DNA of 64,000 nt from Chrysogorgia sp. JL179-B06 (Eukaryota > Cnidaria > Anthozoa > Scleralcyonacea > Chrysogorgiidae): assembly GCA_035772405.1 (NCBI GenBank), contig JAYKKM010000047.1, positions 469,501 through 533,500 of the forward strand, in the 5' to 3' direction. The notes beneath the pieces are model-generated. The model was given only the letters and a program-made list of their open reading frames with translations. It did no database searches and was not told the origin of the DNA. Positions 33,230 to 43,440 of this stretch are shown here, piece by piece (the first letter of the stretch is position 1; the number at the start of each line of letters is the position of its first letter). The translations under genes were made by a program, and so were the position numbers.

Positions 33230-33730
33230 CTTTGAAAGATGGATACGAGTCCACTCCACGTCAGCAATTGATTTATCTTAACAGTTGCAATACGCGACTA
33301 TATAAAAGCTGACAATGGTTGACAATTAAGTAAAAGAACACCTGGCCCGTCGCTGCGTCTTTGAATGAAAAATATTTTATTGCAAAAGAAGGCTTCGTAG
33401 TGTCAATTCAATCACAAGCTGCTGCATGCAGTTGTTAATTTAAACACGGTAACTCATACCATTTAAAAGTTATTTATTTGGTCGACATTTTCATTACCGA
33501 CGCGCTGTTTTTTGGCATAGTTGTCCATTTTCTGTTTTGTCACTAAAACCAGTGTCCTTTTTGTTTCATTTCGCACGAACAATTTGTCTAGTGGAAAAGC
33601 GGATTTAAGAAAAGGTCTCTCGTCTAAGATGATATATCTTTTCGTCCGACTAGACAGGAAATGGGACGATACATCTGAGACGGGAAATGCCTCTTTCGCT
33701 GGAGTTTATATCTGACAAGTTTGTCAACAA
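33230..33730. other. 5' flank of the GPCR gene
   Basis: No other gene is seen. It is nearly identical to 51854-52340 in unit B apart from a 6-bp insertion in B near 51880 (TTTTTTCACACC replaces CC) and a 21-bp deletion near 52298. A promoter cannot be defined with confidence. Confidence 0.5.
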
Positions 33731-34544
33731 GGATCCAGAGGGGTGCGAGCGTGGCTAGAGCCACGGTCAGATTTTCCTAATTAAAAATTAGAATTTAAGT
33801 TTAATTGAAAATAAATCATTAGTTATTAAAAGTTCAAGAGAGTAAGAATGAAGCTAGCCACAATGAAAACACTATTCAGATCCAGGGGCGGATCTAGGCC
33901 AAAATCTGACTGCTGCTAAGCTAAATGTCCGATGTGCGCCGTAGGCGCACACCCTCTAGGGGGGTTTGGGGGCATGCCCCCCCAAGAAATTTTTGAAAAT
34001 TGAAGGCTTAAAAACGCAATTCCTGCTAATTTCCGAAAGATTTCAAGTATTCCTGAATGACAGATTTCCACATTTTTAAGACGCATTTTCTTAGTCAACA
34101 AACCCACTGCGTGGCGGGAAAATTGCGGACACAAAATATGGATTGCGTCTTGGTATTAACTAGTTACTAGAACCGCATGTGGTTCGCACGTATGTTTTCA
34201 TGCTGCTAGGCTTTGCTCAGTAGTGTGTGGAAAGATTTCTAATTTCTTCTAATAAAAACAATGTAAAGTGGATTTCAACCGCCAATGTGCGTCAAATGCG
34301 TGTTATATGCGATACTAATATTCGTTTTCACGCCGTAAACGGTATAATTTCAAACTGTACAGTACATTATAACAGTTACGCTGACAAACTTTGCTTCTTT
34401 TCAATCTGAATTATATGCCTAGGCAAATACTTTTCGAATAAATTTTCTGTCTAACCCTCCCAGAAAAGAAACCCAAAACTATTTCGAATATAGGATATTC
34501 GTTTGGAATATAGGATGTTCGCCAAATTCGTTCGACGCGCACCA

Positions 34545-34862
34545 GAGCAGGAAAGTGTTTATATGCGTGTTGATTGACCACCAGACCACCCAAATAGACA
34601 GTTTAAAATGTTTGTATACCTGTTGGTTGAGCAGCAGAGCAGGAAAATAGACAGTTGAAAATATTTGTAGATGTGTTGGTTGAGCAGCAGAGCAGGAAAA
34701 TAGACAGTTATTTATAGTTATTTATTTATAGATATGTTGGTTGATACCCTGTGAGCAAGGGGAAACAAAGGAAAAGAAGGCTCTGCTCACAGGGTAGTTG
34801 GTTGACCACCATAGCAGGAAAATAGACAGTTAAAAATGTTTGCAGATGTGTTGGTTGACAAT
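34545..34862. repeat. Minisatellite of about 60 bp, interrupted by a hairpin
   Basis: About five copies of GTTGGTTGAGCAGCAGAGCA / GGAAAATAGACAGTT / AAAATRTTTGTAGATG. One copy is split by a palindrome at 34745-34796 (ACCCTGTGAGCA ... TGCTCACAGGGT), a word also found near 24335. Confidence 0.75.
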
Positions 34863-35214
34863 TTCATATACTACATATACTGTGCTATAGTTTGTAATAG
34901 ACCACTTGCACTATGATGTTTAATGGCATTATTTGACTACAATCACCAGAATGCTTTGCCAGTATCTTAACACTAATAGATAGAGGACACTGGCAAACCA
35001 TACTGGTACGTAGCCGTAGTCAAGTAATCCCATTGAAAAAAATGTCTATTGTTCTGCAACTTGATTTTCATAAAATTCACTATATATTTGCAACATGATA
35101 ACAATTGCAAAGTATGAAACATACCAATATAAAAGATTATTTTCAACAACTTTTTCTTTCTATTTTTCTCTTTTTCTGTTGCATTCTCAAATGTACGCAA
35201 TATCCTTTATATAA

Positions 35215-35480
35215 CCATCTGTTGTGGTCTAGTGGTTACCACACATGTCTATGAGCTGGGAGACACAGGTTCAAATCCTTGGTCGGACCTCCACTCAGGG
35301 TCTTATTGACTAAATAATTGAGGAGAAAGTGCTGCCTTTGCAATAATATCAGCAAATGGTAAGACTTTTGGGTCTTCTCGGATACCAACCTTAAATCATA
35401 GGCCCTCGGAACCCCTATCAATTGGGCTTCTAGCCTGTTCGGGTATTCCGTTCACCAAAAATGGAGTGATAAATCTAACA
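35215..35480 (+). mobile_element. tRNA-derived SINE
   Basis: TGTGGTCTAGTGGTTACCAC (A box region) and GGTTCAAATCCTTGG (B box) lie about 40 bp apart. A body follows with GAGAAAGTGCTGCCTTTGCA and ACTTTTGGGTCTTCTCGGAT. The tRNA part is degenerate, so it is a SINE and not a functional tRNA. Confidence 0.65.
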
Positions 35481-35837
35481 AACTTGGTATATCGTTCGGT
35501 TCCCTTTGGATGAAGCCCTCATCTGGCTGTAACTTTGTGACTGTAACGTTTTTGGTTTCATTACCTAATAAGTACTTTGAAATCTGAAATATTTTGACAA
35601 TATAAAATACATGATTTCAGGAGAAGCTTAACATCCACTTAAAACAAAACAAGTTGGGGACCACAAATAATTTGTATAAAATACCAAGCTAAGTTGTTTA
35701 TTAATACTTTTGAAATACTGAACTAGTTGCCCCAGAGGCAGGGGAAATTGCTGTTTTTTAACATTTGGAAAATGTTAAATTCCCCGCTATATATCCCAGG
35801 GGTTGGGGGCTGTGATTTCAAATCATACATAAAAGAC

Positions 35838-36517
35838 TTAAGGTGGCTCCCTACTGTTTCTTGAAAGGTGGAAAAAATGCAAATTTCAATCCCGAAAAGT
35901 GCCCATGGATATTTCGGAAAAGATTGAAACTAAAGTTATGCATAGAATAACTTTCAGGGCATCAAATACTATTAATGGCTAAAGTGTTTCATCTGTTGCT
36001 ATGACAACAGTGACGTTTCAAAATGGCCGAAAATGAACATTTAATCTAATTTATTTCGCAAACGAGTCGGTGACCCCCGATTTTTTTTGCATTTAAACGT
36101 TTCTTTTAGTTTAATTAATAAATAGGCAGTTTAAAAAAAAATTCTGTGGATCCAATTATTTTACACAAAAAAAATCATGTTTTTTTAGTTTTTTAAAAAT
36201 TGGATCCACAGAATCTTTTTCAAATTTGCCTATTCATTAATTAAACTAAAATAAATATTTAAATGCAAAAAATATCGGGGGTCACCGACTTGTTTGCGAA
36301 ATAAATCAGATTAAATGTTCATTTTCGGCCATTTTGAAACGTCACTGTTGTCATAGCAACAGATGAAACACTTTAGACATTAATAGTATTTGATGCCCTG
36401 AAAGTTATTCTATGCATAGCTTTAGTTTCAATCTTTTCCGAAATATCCATGGGCACCTTTCGAGATTGAAATTTGCATTTTTGCCACCTTTCAAGAAACA
36501 GTAGGGAGCCACCTTAA
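35838..36517. mobile_element. 680-bp near-perfect palindromic MITE with TTAA ends
   Basis: TTAA-GGTGGCTCCCTACTGT at 35838 and ACAGTAGGGAGCCACC-TTAA at 36517 are the ends of two arms of about 300 bp. The arms match almost throughout, for example CCATGGATATTTCGGAAAAG against its complement and TGGATCCACAGAAT near the centre. The centre is about 30 bp of A/T. TTAA on both sides is a piggyBac-like target pattern. There is no coding capacity. Confidence 0.85.
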
Positions 36518-36573
36518 GTATACCACCATACAGTATATACAAGACAGGTGAGCTATATGCAATCAGTTTAATC

Positions 36574-36655
36574 AATAACAATATAATATAATTTCAGACA
36601 ATAACAATATAATATAATTTCAGACAATAACAATACTGTATATAATATAATTTAT
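36574..36655. repeat. 26-bp tandem repeat
   Basis: Three copies of ATAACAATATAATATAATTT plus CAGACA, the last interrupted. A second small repeat (GAACATGTAAACTTAACTT variants) follows at 36735-36800. Confidence 0.75.
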
Positions 36656-37949
36656 TTTGGAAATGATGCAAGACTTGATGACTACAAGAACATATCAATC
36701 ATAACATCTTTGTCAATAGCTGAATCCTCAGACTAAACATGTAAACTTAAACATGTCTTAACTTGAACATGTAAACTTAACTTGAACACGTAAACTTAAC
36801 ACAAATGGACAAAGAATAATAGGATAAATACTGTATAATATGTATGCTGTTGCGATGTTCATTACATTTTCTGTCAGTAATATCATGTTTTGGTGATTGA
36901 GAGTTTGGTATTTGTCTCACACAAAATATAATCACTCGCTCAATTGAAGTTTAAACTCGGCGACTGGACAGCAAAAATATAGGTAACACCAAAGTTAATA
37001 TTCATGACTTTAGCTGTGTTTATATCGATTACATGTTAAATAATTATCATATTATTCATGAGCTATTTCATAAAAAATACATGCGGCAATGCTTACCTTA
37101 CTGGGAAGTAGTTTAAACAACGAGATTCCTGGCTAATTGGGAATTGAAGCTTCGCAAATAATTATAATACGCGCACGACCATCGACAGCTTAATTCTTCA
37201 TCTCCACATATAAAACCATTTGCGCGCATTCTTCCCTGAGCAAGGATAATTCTTGTTCTTTTTCTGCAGAAGAAAAGCTTCCCCAAGTATATTAAGCAAT
37301 TGCTGTAAGACCTTGTTGGAAGCCATCGTGGACATCGTGATTCGAACAGAACTCACAATAGTCTCGTCAATAAATAAGATCAACCGTGGTCTGAAACGAA
37401 ATTCTTACGCAATAGGCTTCCGAATATTTCCGATCTGACTGCTGCTGACTGCTGCTCGGGTTTGCTCGGCAAGGTGTCTGATTGGTTTGCTGCATCTGAC
37501 TGCTGCTCAGTTTACTAAAAATAGCCTCATTTGAGGCTATTTTAAGGTTTCAGGGCTGCTCACTAAGGAGAAAAGACCCTCCGTACGATGTTCCCGCTAT
37601 TGGTGCGCCGCTGCCGCGAGTGATGCTGCGCTAGGAAGCCTTCGACCGATTTAGACATACTTCAAGTAATAAATATATCCTGTATTACAATTTTAAGGAG
37701 TGTCAGCTGCCCAGAAGCGACCACGGGCGCATGAAATAAGAACCAAATGTTTCCGCATTTTCCTGCATTAATTAATTATAGGCAAAATCTGACTGCTGCT
37801 TGAGCAGCAGTTGCGCCCCTCTAAATCCGCCCCTGAGATCTTAAATAGCCGTGGAGATTAGCTGAAATTGAATTTTCCCGTTTCACACACGTCTATTGCG
37901 CCAGCAATCGTACCAGACAGCTGATAGGTCGAAGATGTTGCGATTGTTA

Positions 37950-38450
37950 CCGACAAGTTTGCGAGCGTGGTCTGATTCGCGCGAGAAGTTCGAGAAACGA
38001 GTTCTGCTAAATTCCGCCACGGTCAGCGTAAGATTCTGCTAAATTCCGCCACGGTCAGCGGACGGTAGAAGGGGTGCAAGCCAATCAGAGAGCCAGAATC
38101 TGCGTAATAGAGTGTCAGAATTTTGGCGGGAGCCACCCTCAGCCACTCTTGCGTAATACCGCAATGCATATTTGCTCGATCGGCTCTGGTCGGCACTGCA
38201 CGTCAGCTGAGTCGAACGCTCTTGTCTGTTCGGTTACATTGAATATCAAGTGATGAGTCACAGGAAATCAAGAGAAGTTGGTTTCCTTACGAAAGAAATG
38301 CGAAGGAATGATTTTCGAGGAGAGAAATCGAGTGCATCCCGAGCACGATTAATTATCTGTTTCAGTTTGTTCGTGTGAATTCTCGCGCATTCAGTTTCTA
38401 AAAGTCGAGGTCTGGCCATCGCCGTCCAGTGAGGTTAGTCGAGATTAATA
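37950..38450. promoter_or_regulatory. Promoter-like GC-richer patch inside the island
   Basis: This stretch is clearly richer in G+C and CpG than its surroundings. It has a 28-bp direct duplication (ATTCTGCTAAATTCCGCCAC-GGTCAGCG, ending about 38030 and 38060), an AGCCAATCAGAG CCAAT-type box near 38083 and TTTTGGCGGGAG (E2F-like) near 38122. TCCAGTGAG/GTTAGTCG near 38430 could serve as a splice donor. No downstream exon was recognised. This may be a captured promoter and first noncoding exon, or only a transposon promoter. Confidence 0.3.
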
Positions 38451-39361
38451 TTTATGTATTTATGCCAGAATTTATGTAAATAGTATAGCCTAGCTAAGTC
38501 GAACAAACGTAAACAAAATAGATCAAGTTGTGGCATTTGCTTTTCCCTCCACCAAAATCGCCAGGGGCTATAAACCAATATCACAATAGTTAAATCTGTT
38601 TAGACTGGTGTTTATAGTCAATTTAATTTGTGGATGGAGGTTTACTCTTGTATAAAAGCTTGTAATATAACAGATTAATCCATCCCTTCGACTTGTCAAG
38701 TGCCCAGCCAATAGATCAGAGGCTCAGAGCCTTAATTAATAATATTTTATAGTCTTAAATTATTACCTAAAATATTATAAAAATATTTTGTTTTATTGAT
38801 GTCTCCTACTCTACCAATATTATAATTAAAATTAAAAATTGTCAATGTGCATATTATTTTATCACCCTATACAGTGTATAGGGTTTGCATTTTGTAAGCA
38901 AATCATCTGGCACTGGTGGCTGGTTTTAGTCGGCCTAGTAGGCAGAGTTAAACCGAACTGACTTTTGTTCTTTTGAACAACCGGTGTTGTCACAGTTATC
39001 CCCATGTCTAAAATTTTCCCTTAATTCACATACCCAACAGAAATGCACTTAAATTATTATTCGAGCTCTGTTATTCTGTATCAGTATTAGATTTATGTTG
39101 ACCTTATTTGTATCAGTATTAGATTTGATTTATGTTGATGTGGATGTTAGTGAGCAAGTCGTTCAATTGAATATGATTTTAAGCTACTATGCTGTACAGC
39201 CTATGCTACAACATAAATTTAATACAGAATGGATTGTTGCATTATCTGTTCTATGGAAAATATGCTTCAGACAAACAATAAACTGTAAAAGGCTATCACC
39301 ATATACAAGAATGCAAACTTCAATATTCTTAATCTTCAATTAAGAATGACCAACTAAAATT

Positions 39362-39456
39362 ATATACATGTATAAATTAATATATATACACTATAAATAT
39401 ATATATACACTATAAATATATATACACTATAAATAAATATATATATATATATAAAC
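39362..39456. repeat. TATA(CACTA) microsatellite
   Basis: A repeated ATATATATACACTATAA unit grades into (TA)n immediately upstream of the plus-strand ribozyme motif. Confidence 0.8.
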
Positions 39457-39460
39457 TATA

Positions 39461-39531
39461 AAGTATATGAGAGTCGTCTGATGATTGCCACAGGCATGAA
39501 ACACAGTGTTACGGCATCTGTACATATACTT
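39461..39531 (+). ncRNA. Hammerhead ribozyme motif (type I), plus strand
   Basis: The core CTGATGA (39478-39484) is followed by stem II (TGCC-ACA-GGCA) and GAAA (39498-39501). A short stem III (ACA-CAG-TGT) precedes the cleavage position after T39510 (GTT). Stem I pairs GTCGT with ACGGC beside the core, then after an internal loop AAGTATATG pairs perfectly with CATATACTT. The open helix I and very short helix III match the type I hammerheads reported in Penelope-like and other small retroelements. The first stem II pair is T-T and the triplet GTT is less usual, so activity is uncertain. Confidence 0.7.
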
Positions 39532-39605
39532 TATAACTAGCTCTACAAATTTTGTATCGAGCACTCTTACTTATTGGGATATTGTCCATGTTTTGGTCTA
39601 TTCAC

Positions 39606-39608
<3 letters not shown>

Positions 39609-39690
<82 letters not shown>
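39609..39690. repeat. (TA)n microsatellite between the two ribozyme motifs
   Basis: About 80 bp of almost uninterrupted TA. It produces long Tyr-Ile open frames on both strands that are artefacts. Confidence 0.95.
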
Positions 39691-39691
<1 letters not shown>

Positions 39692-39736
39692 CTACAGACG
39701 GTACCGTTTCGGCCTTTTGGGCCTCATCAGTGTAGT
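39691..39736 (-). ncRNA. Hammerhead ribozyme (type I), minus strand
   Basis: Read on the minus strand, stem I is ACTACA/TGTAGT and the core is CTGATGA. Stem II is GGCC-CAAAA-GGCC, followed by GAAA (with C as the next base). Stem III is ACG-GTAC-CGT and the cleavage site is GTC. Every invariant core base is present. Helix III is minimal and helix I open, as in retrotransposon hammerheads. Directly upstream, CTCATCAG can pair with the core's CTGATGAG, an alternative hairpin that would hide the catalytic core. The flank on the other side is (TA)n. Confidence 0.82.
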
Positions 39737-39927
39737 GCTGATGAGCAGGATGAAGATGACTGCTATTTACAGTCACCCTTGATGCACACAAAATGTGGGA
39801 CATCAAGAACCATGCCAGAGCGCTCATATAATATATATATTATATATTAGCTAATATATATATATATATTAGCTATCGATTGACCAGGTGGGAATCGTAC
39901 TCATAGGATAAATATCTAAGCGCAGCA

Positions 39928-40120
39928 TAATATTTTGACAAAAGCCATGCCACTCTAATGAGTAAAACAATCATAATATATATTATATTATAATATTTAT
40001 ATTATTTTTTATTTTCTCTGAAGATGTTGTGATAACAACAAAACATTAGAACTTTAAATATATAAATATATGATTTAACTCGTGTTTTACTCATTATAAT
40101 GGCTTTTGTCAAAATATATG
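39928..40120. repeat. Foldback with a degenerate hammerhead-like centre
   Basis: ATTTTGACAAAAGCCATG...ATGAGTAAAAC is repeated inverted as GTTTTACTCAT...ATGGCTTTTGTCAAAAT. Between the arms lies CTGAAGA, then TGTTGT-GATA-ACAACA and AAAC (40018-40044), which looks like a hammerhead core with the required G12 changed to A. Confidence 0.5.
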
Positions 40121-40142
40121 CTGGGTTACTGTAATGGGCCTG

Positions 40143-40575
40143 TTTAACCTTCCACCAAGATTATGTAAGGTTGAACATTTTAACCTTCCTTACTGTTTTG
40201 TTGCTCCACCAAAATGATATTGAATTAATTAACCTTCCTGACTACAATTTTGTTGCTCCACCAATATGATTTTGAACTACTGTAATTAACATTCTTGTAT
40301 ACTATTTTGCTGCTCCACCAAGATGATGTTGAACTGTTTAACCTTCCTGACTAATGTTTTGCTGCTCCACCAAGATGATTTTGAACTAATTAACCTTCTC
40401 ATCTTAACCACCATTTTTGCTGAACTTTTTGAACTGTTTAACCTTCCTACAGTATCTACTATTTTGCTGTTCCACCAAGATGATATTGAACTATCTAACC
40501 TTCTTAACCACCATTTTGGTGCTAAACAAAGATGATTTTTGAACTGTTTTTCATTCCTATTTTGCTGAACCATAG
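40143..40575. repeat. Minisatellite, about 55-60-bp unit
   Basis: About seven diverged copies with TTTTGCTGCTCCACCAAGAT, GATTTTGAACT and TTAACCTTCCTGACTA in order. Spacing drifts between copies and there is no coding constraint. Confidence 0.75.
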
Positions 40576-42090
40576 TTAATACAATACTTGAGTTTCCAGT
40601 CCATTCCTGTACATGAACCTTACAAGTTAGTTTTACTACATGTATCTTGAATAAAGAAAATAATTTGCAAAGTATCCATCTTGTTCAAACCCTGTTTTAT
40701 GTTACTTCAAGTGGAAAGTACAGTACAGTGATGAGTGAGTAACATTTATCTTTGAGATGTATTGCAGGTGTAAGCTACAGTACACTAGTTAGTTAATTAA
40801 TTCTTCAGTATTGTCAATTGTGTATTTATTTCATAAACTGCTTCATAGTACTACTAGATATAAATATGTTACATATTTACAATACCTATGGTACAACACT
40901 AGTTCATCTTGTTTTACAAAACGAACTACATCAAAGAAATAAATATTGGTGGATTTTCAGCAAAAAAATGTTTTCTTGTTAGTAGAGACTAAGGAACAGA
41001 GAATGTGATTTCACTGTTTTGGAAGTACATGTATATATGCAGAAAATTCGAGCTACATTACAAGCTTGAACAAAATATTGGACTTTCGTTCAAGCAAAAT
41101 GAGGTGCAAAAGGCAATTATTTTTGTGAAAGGCACAGCATTTTTTCAGTTTTTTCTTCTGAAAAGTGTTCTCAAAATGCAGGAAATAGCGTTTTAGAGGT
41201 TCTAGTATTTCAAATTTTCCAGGGGAGGATCCTCCCGTACCCCCCTGGAAATGTACACTTCCCAGATGAGCCACGGTCAGATTTTGGGCTAGATCCGCCC
41301 CTGTCCAGTTCCAATGATATGATCATAAACAATTATTCACACCAAACTACGTGAAGTTAATAGCGTTTTTAAATAATAGCGAGACTTAAGAAAACCTGCG
41401 ATGCGGACACCAACTAATGAAATAAAATTAAATCAGTAATTGAATTTTACGCCCTTTAAACAGATCGAGAATAGTGAATTTCAGGGTATCCTTTCTCATA
41501 AATGTTTAATAAATAACTCAACTGTGCCTAATCTACTGAACTATACGGTTCCATGCGATTCTATATATATATATATATATTATGTAAGATCGTTGGATAT
41601 GTTGAAATTAGTTATAATTTAGTCAAATTTCTATTTTGTCTAAAATTGTTGTGGAAAACTGTGCTAAAACTATAGGGGTTATTATCTATTTACATGTAAA
41701 AGAACTGACTATTATATATGCACTATAAAAGCTTCAAACAGTAAGCGGATGATGTGTTGATGCGCACACGTATTTCTTGTTAAGTATATAAGCATCCTAA
41801 TTGGTACAGTGTATATAATGATTCGCGGGGCAATGACGCGCGACGTATATTATAATCACTTCATTGTCTGTTTGGGTTTTATTGAAACTTTCAAGAATGT
41901 TTGCATGTGCACAAGACGTCAAAATTCCCGTGTTTGGATACTCTGATCCTCCATTATTGACCAGTCAGAGCGTGGTTGTTGTGTACATATTATTTAATTT
42001 TATAAACGCCCTTTCCACACTATATCAGAACTCAATTCCGCCATCACATCATGTGAAAGGACATTCGGAGCCTCCTGAATATAGTTTTAG

Positions 42091-42881
42091 TTAAAGGACA
42101 TTGGCAACACAAATTAAGTTTGTCATTTGAAAAAACTCTTAAAATAATGAAGAATATTAATTTATAGTTCTTTCATATTTTACTTAGTTCTTGAGATATT
42201 TAGACTTATGTGATATTCAAATGAGATGATCTACAGTATGACGTCATAACCTGGCAAATACATTTTAACATATTGGAAAATCGTGAATATCTTTATGATT
42301 ATTAAATGAAATTACTTGAAACTTTGCATGTAGATACATACCACTAAACTGAAGATCATCGGTCAAGTCTTATGGTTTCCATGGTAACGGATTAGTTTAC
42401 AGACCTCTTGATTTCGAAAACAAAACTATTTGTTTTCTGACATAGTAGACTTTGTACCAACTTCAAATCTCAGTTTCGAATTGGCTATGACAGTGAACAT
42501 TTTCTAAACAGGTACCAACCCAAATAAGGTTCGGCACTGAAGAGAAAACAAATAATTTTGTTTTCGAAATCAAAAGGTCTGTAAAATAATCTGTTACCAT
42601 GACAACCATAAGACTTGAACGATGATCTTCAGTTTAGTGGTATGTATCTACATGCAAAGTTTCAAGTAATTTCATTTAATAATGATAAAGATATTCACGA
42701 TTTTCTAATATGTTAAAATTTTTCCCAGGTTTTGACGTCATAGATCATCTCATTTGAATATCGCATAAGTCTAAATATCTCAAGAACTAAGTAAAATATG
42801 AAAGAACTATAAATTAATATTCTTCATTATTTTAAGAGTTCTTTCAAATAAAACAAACTTAATTTTTGTTGCCAATGTCCT
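42091..42881. mobile_element. TTAA foldback MITE-1, unit A (AGGACATTGGCAACA)
   Basis: TTAA-AGGACATTGGCAACAC opens 350-bp inverted arms, for example GATCATCTCATTTGAATATC and GTTACCATG-CAACCATAAG. They close with TGTTGCCAATGTCCT. In unit A the right TTAA and the first 20 or so bases of the adjacent MITE-2 are deleted. The intact copy is 53126-53920 in unit B. Confidence 0.85.
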
Positions 42882-43313
42882 AAAAATATCTAAAATTGAA
42901 CTACCTCTTTGTCCTATCGATATCTCTGGAAATATCCATAACTGTTGCGAAACCTATACATTTTCTGAAAGCCCGATAAACCGGCTTTTACTTGTACTTT
43001 TGAATTTCCCGAACAATACATTATGTTAATATAAATTAGCATTAATTATCATAAATCAGGTTGAAAAACCTCCATTTTGCTAGAAAACGCCATCTTGGGC
43101 GCCCGTGTAGGATCATGAAAATTCAAAACGCCACCAATTGCAGAGTTGTATATGAAATCAAATCAAACTTGGCGTGTGACTGGATCTTATGTGCCTGGCG
43201 CTTGTCGAATTTCAATTTTTAATCTGGCGTTACCGTGTGCCGTGTTTTTCGATTGACGACTTAGGGGTCTTCGCTATGACCCCTTTTGACTGTGTCGGAC
43301 AGGAAAGAGTTAA
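42882..43313. mobile_element. TTAA MITE-2, unit A (left tip lost)
   Basis: The right end CGGACAGGAAAGAG-TTAA is present at 43300-43313. The left end CTCTTTCCTGTCCGGC, visible in unit B at 53921, is missing here. The body contains paired CCGATAAACCGG and ATTTTGCTAGAAAACGC words and no coding frame. Confidence 0.75.
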
Positions 43314-43440
43314 GTTCTAGTTGATCAGTTCTAGTTAAAAATTGTTTTATGCCAGACAGAGACAAATTATTCGAAACCCTTGCTCAACATTCACGATCCC
43401 CAAAATGTTGAGTAGTTTCAACCATATTTTTAACATGAAA

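Larger units (their letters stand above)
33731..41306. mobile_element. 7.6-kb transposon island present only in unit A
   Basis: Unit B runs TTGTCAACAAGATCTTCCAATG at 52328-52349. In unit A the same flanks are separated by 7.6 kb. The island's inner left end (33883, CAGGGGCGGATCTAGGCC) and right end (41303, inverted CAGGGGCGGATCTAGCCC) match through AAAATCTGAC. A third terminus (inverted CAGGGGCGGATTTAG) ends at 37835. Flanks at 33875-33882 and 41304-41311 (TTCAGATC and TCCAGTTC) agree at six of eight positions, a possible hAT-type duplication. Characteristic subterminal GGGGGCATGCCCCCC and CCAGGGGAGGATCCTCCC words are near 33970 and 41220. No transposase frame was found, so this is a non-autonomous or decayed nest. 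Confidence 0.7.

Noticed and set aside
33297..33310. TATATAAAAG as TATA box of the GPCR gene
   Set aside because: It is on the plus strand while the gene is on the minus strand, and unit B has only TATAAAAG there; not enough to call a promoter.
39506..39827. Open frames rich in Tyr-Ile on both strands
   Set aside because: These are translations of the (TA)n microsatellite and have no coding meaning.
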